Below are positions 6,169-13,323 of a stretch of 17,313 bases of DNA, piece after piece. The notes below the pieces were generated by a model, which searched no databases, was not told the origin of the DNA, and worked only from the letters and a program-made list of their open reading frames with translations. Origin of the DNA: DATGLW01 sp035293965 (GTDB lineage Bacteria > Actinomycetota > Acidimicrobiia > Acidimicrobiales > RAAP-2); contig DATGLW010000002.1 of NCBI GenBank assembly GCA_035293965.1, positions 1-17,313 on the forward strand. The letters are read 5' to 3'. Both the position numbers and the translations under genes were made by a program. Numbering within the stretch: position 1 is the stretch's first letter; each line of letters starts with the position of its first letter.

Positions 6169-6627
6169 GTGCCGACCGACACCGAAGAGACCGACGCAGA
6201 GCTGCTCGCGCGCTACCCCGACGCTCGCCTGGACCACGTCAACAAGCACTTCTACCGTGGGCTCCTGCACCGAGAGCTGCGGCTCAACCGGTGCGCCGAC
6301 TGTGGGTGGTGGCACCACCGACCGAAGCCCATCTGCCCGAGCTGCTGGTCAGCCAACGTCGTGCCCACGCCGGTCAGCGGAACCGGCACCATCCACCTCG
6401 CCATCTTCTTGCACCAGGGGCCGCCGGCAGACGGCGTCGACTACGCCACGCCGCACCCCGTCGTGACGGTGGAGCTCGACGAGCAGGAAGGGCTGCGCTT
6501 CACGAGCACCGTCGTCGGGGCGGCCAACGACGAGATCGTGATCGGCGCAAGGGTGCAGCTGGACTGGATCGAGCGCGGCGGCCGACCGTTGCCGGCGTGG
6601 CGGCTCGTCGAGGGAGAGCAGCGATGA
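6169..6627 (+). CDS. DUF35 (zinc ribbon plus OB-fold) acyl-CoA-binding partner protein
   Basis: A 152-residue protein. An N-terminal helix (about 9-38, YPDARLDHVNKHFYRGLLHRELRL) is followed by a rubredoxin-like zinc ribbon with Cys42, Cys45, Cys56 and Cys59 (RCADCG...ICPSCW). An OB-fold follows from about 65 to 146, with the conserved GTGTIHLAIF, HPVVTVELDEQEGLRFTSTVVG and IGARVQLDW. This is the standard DUF35 layout. In characterised cases (the ChsH2 DUF35 domain with Ltp2, and archaeal thiolase/HMG-CoA synthase complexes) it binds the CoA moiety and is required by a thiolase-fold partner. The stop codon overlaps the ATG of the thiolase-like gene as ATGA, so translation is coupled and a complex is very likely. 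The start GTG has AGGAG six bases upstream. Unlike ChsH2 there is no MaoC hydratase domain fused to it and none elsewhere in the window. Confidence 0.9.
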   Translation: MPTDTEETDAELLARYPDARLDHVNKHFYRGLLHRELRLNRCADCGWWHHRPKPICPSCWSANVVPTPVSGTGTIHLAIFLHQGPPADGVDYATPHPVVTVELDEQEGLRFTSTVVGAANDEIVIGARVQLDWIERGGRPLPAWRLVEGEQR

Positions 6628-7808
6628 CCGCGGCGACGCGCAATCCGAGCAAGGACCAGGTGGCCTTTGCCTCGGCGGCGACCACGGGGTTCGTGCGCAG
6701 CGCCGGTGAGGTGACCGCCTCGTCGCTCGCGATCGACGCCTGCATCCGGGCGATCCAGGCAGCCGGCGTGGACCGCCGCGACATCAACGGCATCATCGGT
6801 GACGACAACGCGTACGTGCAGTCCGCCCTCGGGATCCCGGCGGTCAACTACCACGTCGGTGCTGGCGTGCCCTTCGGGTTCGCCATCGCCAACGCGGTGG
6901 GAGCCATCGCCTCGGGCCAGGCCGACGTGGTCCTCGCCTACCATTCCATCTACCGGAACCCGTCCAACTCCCGCTCCGCGGCCAGCGATCCCTTCCGGAT
7001 GGCCGCTTTCCGGCGCATGGCGGCTGCCATGGGGGGCGGCGACGGGTTCGGTCCGGACTCCGTGGCCGGTGCCGTCGGCTACACGGCCTGGGCCAGCCGC
7101 TACCTCCACGAGTTCGAGGAGAGCAGGGACCTCTTCGGTTACGTGGCCGTCAACGACCGCTCGAATGCAGCGCGCAACCCGGCGGCGGTCATGCGAGAGC
7201 CCATCACGATGGACGACTACCTGGCGTCGCGCATGGTCCGGTGGCCGCTGTGCATCCTCGATATGGACGTCCCCATCGACGGCGCCGACGCGTTCGTCAT
7301 CACGACCGCCGAGCGCGCCCGCGACCTGGCCCTCCCCCCGGTGCTCGTCCACGCGTGCACGAACGGCATGATCGCCCAGAACGAGGAGGACCAGACCCCG
7401 AGCCTTCGCAACCACGGTCAGCACGCGGTGCTCGAATCGCTGCGCGCCAAGAGCGATCTGTGGATCGAAGACGTCGACGTCTTCTTCCCCTACGACGGGT
7501 TCTCCTTCATCACTATCAGCTGGATCGAGAACGCCGGCTGGTGCGGGTTGGGGGAGGCCAGGCGCTTCATCGAGAGCAACTGGGACGAGAAGGGCAACCG
7601 CATCCTGATCGACGGGCGGGTGCCGGTCAACCCCCATGGCGGCGCCTTGTCCGAGGGCGGCACCCAAGGCTCGGGCCACACCCGCGAGGCGGTCCACCAG
7701 CTCCAGGGGCTGGCCGGCGAGCGCCAGGTCGAAGGGGCACGCACGGCGATGCTCCTGCTCGGAGGGTTCTTCTTCAACTCGCAGGGCGCGATCCTGCGCC
7801 GACCGTAG
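6624..7808 (+). CDS. Thiolase-fold lipid-transfer-type protein lacking the nucleophilic Cys (Ltp2-like aldolase candidate)
   Basis: A 394-residue thiolase-superfamily protein. The Cys-nucleophile segment of true thiolases reads VNYHVGAG at 74-81, with Val78 where Cys is expected; AIASGQADVVLAY at 94-106 is the usual AIxSGxxDVVLA. In the C-terminal half, VFFPYDGFSF at 287-295 matches the YDxF region of SCP2-type thiolases. NPHGGALSEGGTQGSGH at 336-352 replaces NxxGGxxxxGHPxGxxG, so the catalytic GHP histidine is also changed. QLQGLAGERQVEGA at 359-372 is typical of lipid-transfer/Ltp2 proteins. A condensing or thiolytic thiolase mechanism is therefore unlikely; Ltp2-type enzymes with a DUF35 partner do retro-aldol cleavage of beta-hydroxyacyl-CoA side chains using tyrosines. 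Tyr290 fits such a role, but the second half of the loop (SEGG) has no Tyr, so even the Ltp2 chemistry is not certain. AGGGAGAG lies five bases before the ATG. Confidence 0.87.
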   Translation: MTAATRNPSKDQVAFASAATTGFVRSAGEVTASSLAIDACIRAIQAAGVDRRDINGIIGDDNAYVQSALGIPAVNYHVGAGVPFGFAIANAVGAIASGQADVVLAYHSIYRNPSNSRSAASDPFRMAAFRRMAAAMGGGDGFGPDSVAGAVGYTAWASRYLHEFEESRDLFGYVAVNDRSNAARNPAAVMREPITMDDYLASRMVRWPLCILDMDVPIDGADAFVITTAERARDLALPPVLVHACTNGMIAQNEEDQTPSLRNHGQHAVLESLRAKSDLWIEDVDVFFPYDGFSFITISWIENAGWCGLGEARRFIESNWDEKGNRILIDGRVPVNPHGGALSEGGTQGSGHTREAVHQLQGLAGERQVEGARTAMLLLGGFFFNSQGAILRRP

Positions 7809-7818
7809 GCCGGCGAAG

Positions 7819-7836
7819 GACAGGCCGGCGCCTGTC
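7819..7836 (+). terminator. Hairpin 11 bases after the thiolase-like stop
   Basis: GACAGGC at 7819-7825 pairs perfectly with GCCTGTC at 7830-7836 over a CGGC tetraloop. It sits just past the stop of the DUF35/thiolase pair. No U-run follows, as is common for actinobacterial terminators. It suggests that the amidohydrolase 240 bases downstream may have its own promoter. The rest of the gap (7837-8047) holds no convincing gene. Confidence 0.5.
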
Positions 7837-8047
7837 GGGTGAGGTACCGCGCACCCTCGTTCCCGACCGGTGTCCAGCGTCGCGCGTCGACGACCGCGGC
7901 GCGGCGTGGGACCATGGAGGGCGGACGCCGGACCGTCGGTGGACAAGGAGTTGAGGTCACCGGCCACCCACCGGGCAATGGCAGGAGCTGGGCAACGGGG
8001 TCTCGAACGAACCATCGGCAGGGCGAAGACGACCGAGAGGTGGACGC

Positions 8048-9166
8048 ATGACTGGCAAGCTGTGGGCGAACTCGGGTGACTCACACTCCCTCGGCGAGCG
8101 CGCCGTGTGGGACGAGATCCTCCCGGGCGACCTCGCCGCGCGCATGCCGCGCAGCGAGAAGTTCGATGGGTACGAGATCGTCCACGTCGACGGCAAGAGC
8201 TTCCGGCGCGACCTGCCCAAGCTCGAGACCAAGAAGGTCGGTGGCAAGACGATCGGCGAGCTCGTCAGCGAGCGAGGTGCCACCGACATCGCCGCGAGGC
8301 TGCGAGACCTCGACGAAGAGGGGGTGTGGGCAGAGGTCGTCTACGACTCCCTCGGCCTGTGGGAGTCGATGATCGAGGACCCCAAGCTCCTGCAGGCGGC
8401 CAACCGCGCGCAGAACGAGTGGAAGGCTGCCGAGATCGTCCGGCGCTCGAACAGCCGCCTGGTGCCCACGGCCTCGATCCCGCTGCTGGACATGAAGCTG
8501 GCCATCAATGAGCTGCAGCACGCGGCCTCCATCGGACTCAAGGTCGTGAGCATGCCGACCGGGGTGCCCACGGGCATGCCGGACTACAACCGCGACGAGT
8601 GGGAGCCGCTGTGGGCCGCTGCCGAGGAAGCCGGCATGGTGCTCGGCTTCCACATCGGCTCGGACAACGACGGCAACTCGAACACGCCGTTCCGGGGCCC
8701 TGGCGGGGCGGTGCTCAACTACGTCCAGACCACCTACGGCGGGCAATTCACGGCGATGAAGCTGGTCACCGGTGGGGCGCTCGACCGGCACCCGAACCTC
8801 AAGGTCCTCATCTCCGAGGGCGGTGCGAGCTGGGTGCCCTTCATCGGCGACCGCATGAACGAGGGCTACCGGCAGCACAGCATGTTCGTCCGGCCCGTCC
8901 TCTCGCGGCTGCCCAAGGAGATCCTCTACCGGCAGGTGTACACCTCGTTCCAGCACGACGAGTCGGCGCCGGCCGCCATGTGGGCCATGGGGTACCGCAA
9001 CGTCCTGTGGGGCAGTGACTACCCGCACCTCGAGGGTACGTTCGGCCACACCCAGAAGACCCTCCACGAGCTGTTCGACCGGGTCGATCCCGAGGTCAGC
9101 TATCGGATCCGGCTCGGCGCGTTCAAGGAGCTCTTCCCCCACGTGGGCGATCCGCCCCAGGAGTAG
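8048..9166 (+). CDS. Amidohydrolase-2 family metal-dependent hydrolase/decarboxylase
   Basis: A 372-residue TIM-barrel protein of the ACMSD/amidohydrolase-2 family, whose members decarboxylate or hydrolyse ring carboxylates and related C-C or C-N bonds with one divalent metal. Metal and catalytic positions: Asp11-Ser-His13 near the N-terminus, His202 (LGFHIGSD), Glu257 in ISEGGASWVPFIGDRM (the family's ExGxxWVP...RxD signature), and Asp324/His327 in LWGSDYPHLEG. The usual N-terminal DxHxxEP reads DSHSLGER, so the Glu three residues after His is replaced by Gly with Glu next to it. The region 28-70 (ARMPRSEKFDGYEIVHVDGKSF) is a family-typical beta insertion. GAGAGG lies seven bases before the ATG. 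It follows the DUF35/thiolase pair on the same strand and resembles, without being a close copy of, the second amidohydrolase at 16106. Substrate unknown. Confidence 0.88.
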   Translation: MTGKLWANSGDSHSLGERAVWDEILPGDLAARMPRSEKFDGYEIVHVDGKSFRRDLPKLETKKVGGKTIGELVSERGATDIAARLRDLDEEGVWAEVVYDSLGLWESMIEDPKLLQAANRAQNEWKAAEIVRRSNSRLVPTASIPLLDMKLAINELQHAASIGLKVVSMPTGVPTGMPDYNRDEWEPLWAAAEEAGMVLGFHIGSDNDGNSNTPFRGPGGAVLNYVQTTYGGQFTAMKLVTGGALDRHPNLKVLISEGGASWVPFIGDRMNEGYRQHSMFVRPVLSRLPKEILYRQVYTSFQHDESAPAAMWAMGYRNVLWGSDYPHLEGTFGHTQKTLHELFDRVDPEVSYRIRLGAFKELFPHVGDPPQE

Positions 9167-9249
9167 CTCGCCGGGCACGCGGGGTGCGCACGATCCGACG
9201 CCCGCTGCCGCGTTGAACCGTGGCGCCCTGCCGACGGCAAGGCCTGGCA

Positions 9250-9283
9250 GCGCTTGTGGTCAGGCGGCGCTTGTGGTCAGGCA
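9250..9283. repeat. 17-bp tandem duplication at the end of the molybdenum hydroxylase gene
   Basis: Copies at 9250-9266 and 9267-9283 differ only in their last base. The second copy contains the stop codon of the minus-strand hydroxylase (9277-9279), and the first copy carries the same TGA outside the gene. GGCGCT at 9266-9271 can also pair with AGCGCC at 9283-9288, so the duplication builds a hairpin between two convergent genes and may act as a terminator. Confidence 0.85.
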
Positions 9284-11613
9284 GCGCCGGCCGCACTGAC
9301 GAGCTCGAAGATGTCGTTCGGCCCGAGCGGGGTGGCCGTCACCTTGACGCCGAGGGGAGCGAGGGCATCGGCCACGGCGTTGGCCACCGCGGCGTGCGAG
9401 CCGATCGCCCCGCCCTCGCCGAGCCCCTTGTAACCCCCCGGGTTGGTGGTCGATGTGCTGTCCATGTGCGCCACCTCGATGTCGGGCACCTCGGTGGCGG
9501 TGGGCAGGAGGTAGTCCATGAACGTGGTCGTGAGGGGGTTGCCGTCGGCGTCGTAGACGAAGTTCTCGAGCAGGACGCCGCCGATGCCCTGGACCACGCC
9601 GCCGTAGACCTGACCCTCGACGATTCGCGGGTTGATCATCTTGCCGCAGTCCTCGGCCACGATGTAGCGCAGGATCCTCGGATGCCAGGTGGCCGGGTCG
9701 ATCTCCACCACGCACAGGTGGGTCGCGTTGGACCACGTCGGGAACTGCTTCGGCTGGAAGCGGACCGTGGCCTCGATCCCGGGCTCGACCTCGGGGGGGA
9801 GCGACGACGGGTCCGTGTAGACGAACTTGGCGACGTCGGCCACGGTGGTCGAGGCCTCGGGCGACCCCTTCACGGAGATCACCCCCAGCTCCACCTGGAG
9901 GTCGTCGGCCGAGGCCTCCAGCGTGTGGGCCGCGATGGCGAGCATCTTCTCGCGCACCTTCTCGGCCGCCGAGCGGGCGGCGCCACCCGCGACCACGGCG
10001 GTGCGCGAGCCGCCGGTGCCCGGTCCCCAGGGCGTGCCCTGCGTGGTGCCCTGTACGACGGTCACGTCGTCGTAGGCCACGCCGAGGGTGTCGGCGACCA
10101 CCTGGGCCATCGTGGTCTCGACCGACTGGCCGTGCGAGGTGGTGCCGATGTAGGCGGTCACCCGCCCGTCGGGCTCGACCCGCACGGTGGCGCCCTCGGT
10201 CTGGAGGGTCGGGGCACCCATGGAGGTGGGCTCGGCGTAGACGCTGATGCCGAGCCCCAGGTAGCGACCCTCCGCGCGCGCCGCTTCCTGCTCGCGCCGG
10301 AACCCTTCGTAGCCGAGCACCTCGAGTGCCCGTTCGAGGGACTCGAGCGGGCTCATCTCGTTGAACTGCTGACCCGCAGGGTTCGTGTAGGGAAGGTCGG
10401 TGCTCGCCAGGAGGTTCCGCCGGCGCAGTTCGACCGGGTCCATGCCGATCTCCCGAGCCGCGTAGTCCATCATGATCTCGCGCACTGTGGTCTCGAACAT
10501 CCACGGTCCCCGGTAGGCGCCCTTGCCCATCGTGTTGGTCCACACCATGGCGGTCGAGTACCCGTAGCGGGGGATCTTGTACGGGCCCGGCACGAGGGTG
10601 GGGTCCATGCAGGCCGGGCATGCGGGGTACGCCCCGACGTCGGCCTTGTGCTCGACGGTCATGGCCTGGATCACGCCGTCTGCATCGATCGCCAGGCGAG
10701 CCTTCGCCCACTCGTTGCGAGCGTGCGGCGCCGACGTCAGGTTCTCGCGGCGGTCCTCGATCCACTTCACCGGCCGTCCGAGCAGCCTGGAGGCGAGCAC
10801 CACCGCGCACTCCTCGCGGAACACGAACATCTTCTGGCCGAAACCGCCCCCGACGTCGCGCATCTCGACCGTGATGGAGGACTCGGGCACATTGAGGTAG
10901 CGGCTGAAGAAGTCCCGCGTGCCGTGGGCCGATTGGCCGGAGACCACCAGACGGCACGTGTCGGTGCCCCGGTCGTAGTCGGCCAGGATCCCCCTCGCCT
11001 CCATGGGGACGGGGATGTAGCGGTTCTGCTCGATCTGGGCCTCCACGACATGGGTCGCGGTGGCGAGCACCTGCTCGAGGTCGGCCGACAGGGGGGTGAA
11101 GGGCATCGCGACCATGTTGTTGGACGCAAGCCCCCAGTCGGCATGCACCACGTTGGCCGTGTCGTCACCTGCGGTCCGGTAGTCGGGGACAGCGGTCGTC
11201 GGTTCGATGTCGACCTCGATCGCCTCGCAGGCGTCCTCGGCGACGTAGCGGCTCACCGCCACGACCAAGGCGACGGGGTCGCCCACGTACTTCACCGAGC
11301 CCACGGCCAGCGGGGGCGGCGTGACCAGGTCGGGGCCGAGCATGCCGTGCCAGCCCGTGCCGTGGTGAGGGAGCAACGACTCGCCGGTGAACACCGCCAC
11401 CACACCCTCCATCGCCGCTGCCGCCGTGACGTCAATGCGCGTGATGCTGCCGCGGGCGACCTCCGAGCGGAGGAAGGCGGCGTGCAGCATGCCGGGCACG
11501 GTCACGTCGTCGACGTAGCGGCCGTGGCCGGTCAGGAGGCGGCGATCTTCCTTGCGCGCGACGGACTGGCCGATGAACCGGGCGGCGAGAGGGGCTGGGG
11601 GAGTGGACGTCAT
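9277..11613 (-). CDS. Molybdenum hydroxylase large subunit (xanthine dehydrogenase/CoxL family), solitary
   Basis: A 778-residue protein. The N-terminal a/b-hammerhead domain starts with FIGQSVARKEDRRLLTGHGRYVDD (13-36) and KYVGDPVALVVA (108-119). The molybdopterin-binding part has VGGGFGQK at 254-261, GAYRGPWM at 365-372, SHGQSVET at 493-500 and GTGGSR at 532-537. The catalytic Glu is Glu733 in GYKGLGEGGAIGSHAAVANAV. These enzymes insert water-derived oxygen into C-H bonds of N-heterocycles, aldehydes or activated methylene groups. The active-site loop is AYRG, not the AYRCSFR of form I CO dehydrogenase, so CO oxidation is not suggested. The FAD (CoxM-type) and 2Fe-2S (CoxS-type) subunits that normally adjoin this gene are absent from the window. 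The ATG at 11613 has TAGCCT seven bases upstream and no Shine-Dalgarno. Cys332 and Cys335 in YPACPACMD are an unusual pair. Confidence 0.92.
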   Translation of the reverse strand: MTSTPPAPLAARFIGQSVARKEDRRLLTGHGRYVDDVTVPGMLHAAFLRSEVARGSITRIDVTAAAAMEGVVAVFTGESLLPHHGTGWHGMLGPDLVTPPPLAVGSVKYVGDPVALVVAVSRYVAEDACEAIEVDIEPTTAVPDYRTAGDDTANVVHADWGLASNNMVAMPFTPLSADLEQVLATATHVVEAQIEQNRYIPVPMEARGILADYDRGTDTCRLVVSGQSAHGTRDFFSRYLNVPESSITVEMRDVGGGFGQKMFVFREECAVVLASRLLGRPVKWIEDRRENLTSAPHARNEWAKARLAIDADGVIQAMTVEHKADVGAYPACPACMDPTLVPGPYKIPRYGYSTAMVWTNTMGKGAYRGPWMFETTVREIMMDYAAREIGMDPVELRRRNLLASTDLPYTNPAGQQFNEMSPLESLERALEVLGYEGFRREQEAARAEGRYLGLGISVYAEPTSMGAPTLQTEGATVRVEPDGRVTAYIGTTSHGQSVETTMAQVVADTLGVAYDDVTVVQGTTQGTPWGPGTGGSRTAVVAGGAARSAAEKVREKMLAIAAHTLEASADDLQVELGVISVKGSPEASTTVADVAKFVYTDPSSLPPEVEPGIEATVRFQPKQFPTWSNATHLCVVEIDPATWHPRILRYIVAEDCGKMINPRIVEGQVYGGVVQGIGGVLLENFVYDADGNPLTTTFMDYLLPTATEVPDIEVAHMDSTSTTNPGGYKGLGEGGAIGSHAAVANAVADALAPLGVKVTATPLGPNDIFELVSAAGAA

Positions 11614-11620
11614 GGGGTCG

Positions 11621-11626
11621 AGGCTA
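11621..11626 (-). promoter_or_regulatory. Candidate -10 box (TAGCCT) for a leaderless molybdenum hydroxylase mRNA
   Basis: On the minus strand TAGCCT ends seven bases before the ATG at 11613, the spacing expected of leaderless initiation, and no Shine-Dalgarno is present. The 8-mer ATAGCCTC is shared with the region before mscL. Confidence 0.4.
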
Positions 11627-11725
11627 TCGTGCGTCCGTCGGCCCCTCTCGTGGCCGGGCACCCCTCGGTGCAGGCCCAGGGCTCGTCCCGGCGAGGCAGC
11701 GCTGCGGCGAGCCCCTAGGCTCTTC

Positions 11726-11756
11726 GGACCGCGGCACGGCCGTCGGCCGTCGGTCC
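11726..11756 (-). terminator. Hairpin between the CaiB/BaiF gene and the molybdenum hydroxylase
   Basis: GGACCG (11726-11731) pairs with CGGTCC (11751-11756), and CGGC (11732-11735) with GCCG (11746-11749), leaving one bulged base. It lies in the 207-base gap downstream of the CoA-transferase on the same strand. Two smaller stems are nearby, 11709-11722 (GAGCC/GGCTC) and 11658-11671 (GCACC/GGTGC). Together with the separate -10 box, this suggests the hydroxylase is transcribed on its own. Confidence 0.45.
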
Positions 11757-11820
11757 CGCCTGGCCTGACCGCTTCCGTCCGGCTCGGGGCGCGCGGCCGG
11801 CAGCACAGGGGCGATGAGGT

Positions 11821-13044
11821 TCACGACGACGCGTCGCTCCGTCCCCACAGCGCCCCGCTCGCCACGAGGGACCTGACGCGCTCCTCGTCGTAGCCGAGCA
11901 GGTGGCTCAGGACCTCCTCGTTGTGCTCACCGGCGGCCGGTGGGACGTGGCGGACCTCGACGGGCGAGGCGGACAGGTGCAACGGGCTGCCCACGGTCCT
12001 GACGGTGCCGAGGGTGGGATGCTCGTACTCGACGATCGCCCCTCGGGCCTCGAGCTGGGGGTCGGACAAGACCTCGGCGAGGTTCCGCACCGGCTCGTTG
12101 GGGACGCCGCCCTCGTCGATGGCGGCGCGGATCTCCTCCCGGGTCCGCGCCGCTGCCCACGAGCGGACGAGGTGGACGATCTCGTCGAACCAGAGCTGGC
12201 GCTCCTCCTCTCCAGCGGGGGGAAGCCCGGTGCCGAGCTCCGGTCGGCCGAGGAGCGTCATCAGCCGGGTGAACGACGGGCCGGCGGCCGCGATCACGAC
12301 GAACCCGTCCGAGGCGGGGAACACGCTGTAGGCGGGGAGCTTCGCCGGGTGGAAATTGCCGCTTCGCTGAGGCAGCACGCCGGCGATGGCGTGCCACATG
12401 GGAAACCCGTCCAGGCACGCGACCACCGGCTCGAGCAGCGAGACGTCGACGACCTGGCCCTTGCCGGTTGCCGCTCGCTGGTAGAGGGCTGCCAGGATGC
12501 CCACCGCCAGGTGCAGGCCACCGAGATAGTCGGCGCTCGAGTTGCCGGTCTTGATCGGGGGACCGTCGGGATCGCCCGTCATGTCGAGGAGCCCACCGCG
12601 AGCCTGGGCCGTGAGGTCCCAGCCGTCGCGCTCGGCGTCGGGGCCGCTGCGGCCGTAGCAGGTGAGGGAGGCCCACACGAGATCGGAGCGCAGCGCGAAC
12701 CCCCAGGCTTCGGTGATCCCGAGCGACCGGCGCGCGCGCGAGCCGAAGTTCTCCACCACGACGTCGCTGATCGCGACGAGGTCGGCGAGGACCTCACGTG
12801 CCTCGGGGAGGTGAAGGTCCAGCGTGACGCTGCGCTTGTTGCGGTTGGTCGAGAGCCAGGCGCCCGAGAAGCGGCGGCTGTCCTCGACCCCCGGCGGGCT
12901 GAGCGCAACCCGGGTCATGAGGGCCGTCGTGGGCTCCTCGACCTTGATCACGTCCGCGCCGAGGTCCGCGAGCACCTGCGTGCAGTATGGCGCACCGATC
13001 ATTTGCGACAAGTCGATGACTCGCACCCCGTCGAGCGCCCCCAC
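11821..13044 (-). CDS. Family III (CaiB/BaiF) CoA-transferase, canonical active site
   Basis: A 407-residue protein of standard family length. It has LDGVRVIDLSQMIGAPYCTQVLADLGADVIKVEEP at 4-38, NRNKRSVTLDL at 67-77, DVVVENFGSRARRSLGI at 94-110 and TGKGQVVDVSL at 193-203. The catalytic Asp is Asp172 in SADYLGG, ten residues before the GILAAL glycine as in formyl-CoA transferase. The enzyme should transfer CoA between two carboxylic acids; donor and acceptor cannot be read from the sequence. The GTG at 13044 has an excellent AAGGAGG (13050-13056) five bases upstream. It diverges from the CoA-transferase pair at 13396 across 351 bases and lies upstream of the molybdenum hydroxylase on the same strand, separated by a hairpin. 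The conserved NSSADYLGGLHLAVG context groups it with ordinary single-chain homodimeric members, in contrast to its neighbours. Confidence 0.93.
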   Translation of the reverse strand: MGALDGVRVIDLSQMIGAPYCTQVLADLGADVIKVEEPTTALMTRVALSPPGVEDSRRFSGAWLSTNRNKRSVTLDLHLPEAREVLADLVAISDVVVENFGSRARRSLGITEAWGFALRSDLVWASLTCYGRSGPDAERDGWDLTAQARGGLLDMTGDPDGPPIKTGNSSADYLGGLHLAVGILAALYQRAATGKGQVVDVSLLEPVVACLDGFPMWHAIAGVLPQRSGNFHPAKLPAYSVFPASDGFVVIAAAGPSFTRLMTLLGRPELGTGLPPAGEEERQLWFDEIVHLVRSWAAARTREEIRAAIDEGGVPNEPVRNLAEVLSDPQLEARGAIVEYEHPTLGTVRTVGSPLHLSASPVEVRHVPPAAGEHNEEVLSHLLGYDEERVRSLVASGALWGRSDASS

Positions 13045-13281
13045 GTCTCCTCCTTGTTCGTGCCTTCCTGCCGCGCGAGGTTCAGTTCACCGGTGGCCAG
13101 TTGCCTTCGGTGGGCCCGACGCAGGCCGGCGGGTCTCCGACCACAGTCTCCTGCATCGCCGTGGCCGCGAGCAGGTTCCCCTCGGCCGGGGTCACCTCGC
13201 GGCCCGCACCGCTCGCTGCCTGGGGAGCCGGTGGCCCCCGTCCGCGGTCCCCGGGGGTCGGTCCCTCGTGAGGTGCCCCCG

Positions 13282-13291
13282 TGCGATCGCA
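13282..13291. promoter_or_regulatory. Palindromic operator candidate TGCGATCGCA
   Basis: A perfect 10-bp palindrome ending five bases before the TACACT -10 box at 13297, so it occupies the -35/-10 spacer, where a bound repressor would block RNA polymerase. GCGATCGC is common in some genomes, so chance is possible. Confidence 0.35.
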
Positions 13292-13296
13292 AGCCG

Positions 13297-13302
13297 TACA
13301 CT
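13297..13302 (+). promoter_or_regulatory. Candidate -10 box (TACACT) for the CoA-transferase pair
   Basis: Identical to the box before the DUF35/thiolase operon (6105-6110). It predicts a start near 13309 and a leader of about 87 bases that begins with a strong hairpin. No clear -35 is seen. Confidence 0.45.
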
Positions 13303-13306
13303 GTCG

Positions 13307-13323
13307 CCCGCGACCATCGCGGG
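13307..13323 (+). other. Strong hairpin at the predicted 5' end of the CoA-transferase mRNA
   Basis: CCCGCGA (13307-13313) pairs perfectly with TCGCGGG (13317-13323) over a CCA loop. It lies at the expected transcription start, so it could stabilise the 5' end of the message or be a second operator dyad. Confidence 0.4.

Noticed and set aside
6624..7808. Ordinary acetyl-CoA acetyltransferase (thiolase)
   Set aside because: Both the nucleophilic Cys (Val78) and the GHP histidine loop are absent.
7839..8051. 70-codon plus-strand frame between the thiolase-like gene and the amidohydrolase
   Set aside because: Arg/Gly/Thr-rich, no ribosome site, and it overlaps the amidohydrolase start in another frame.
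6441..8084. 547-codon minus-strand frame opposite the thiolase-like gene
   Set aside because: No domain, shadow composition; the plus strand has the coupled DUF35/thiolase pair.
8081..9178. 365-codon minus-strand frame opposite the first amidohydrolase
   Set aside because: Shadow of a gene with clear metal-binding motifs; no family resemblance.
9277..11613. Carbon monoxide dehydrogenase large subunit (coxL)
   Set aside because: The active-site loop is AYRG, not AYRCSFR, and the CoxM and CoxS genes are missing.
9220..11718. 832-codon open frame on the plus strand opposite the molybdenum hydroxylase
   Set aside because: It has no recognisable domain, a His/Arg/Asp-rich composition, and is fully antisense to a gene with all family motifs; long antisense frames are expected at this GC content.
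13082..13195. 37-codon minus-strand frame (VTPAEGNLLAATAMQE...) upstream of the CoA-transferase at 13044
   Set aside because: Less shadow-like than most, and possibly a gene remnant, but it has no convincing ribosome site or recognisable family.
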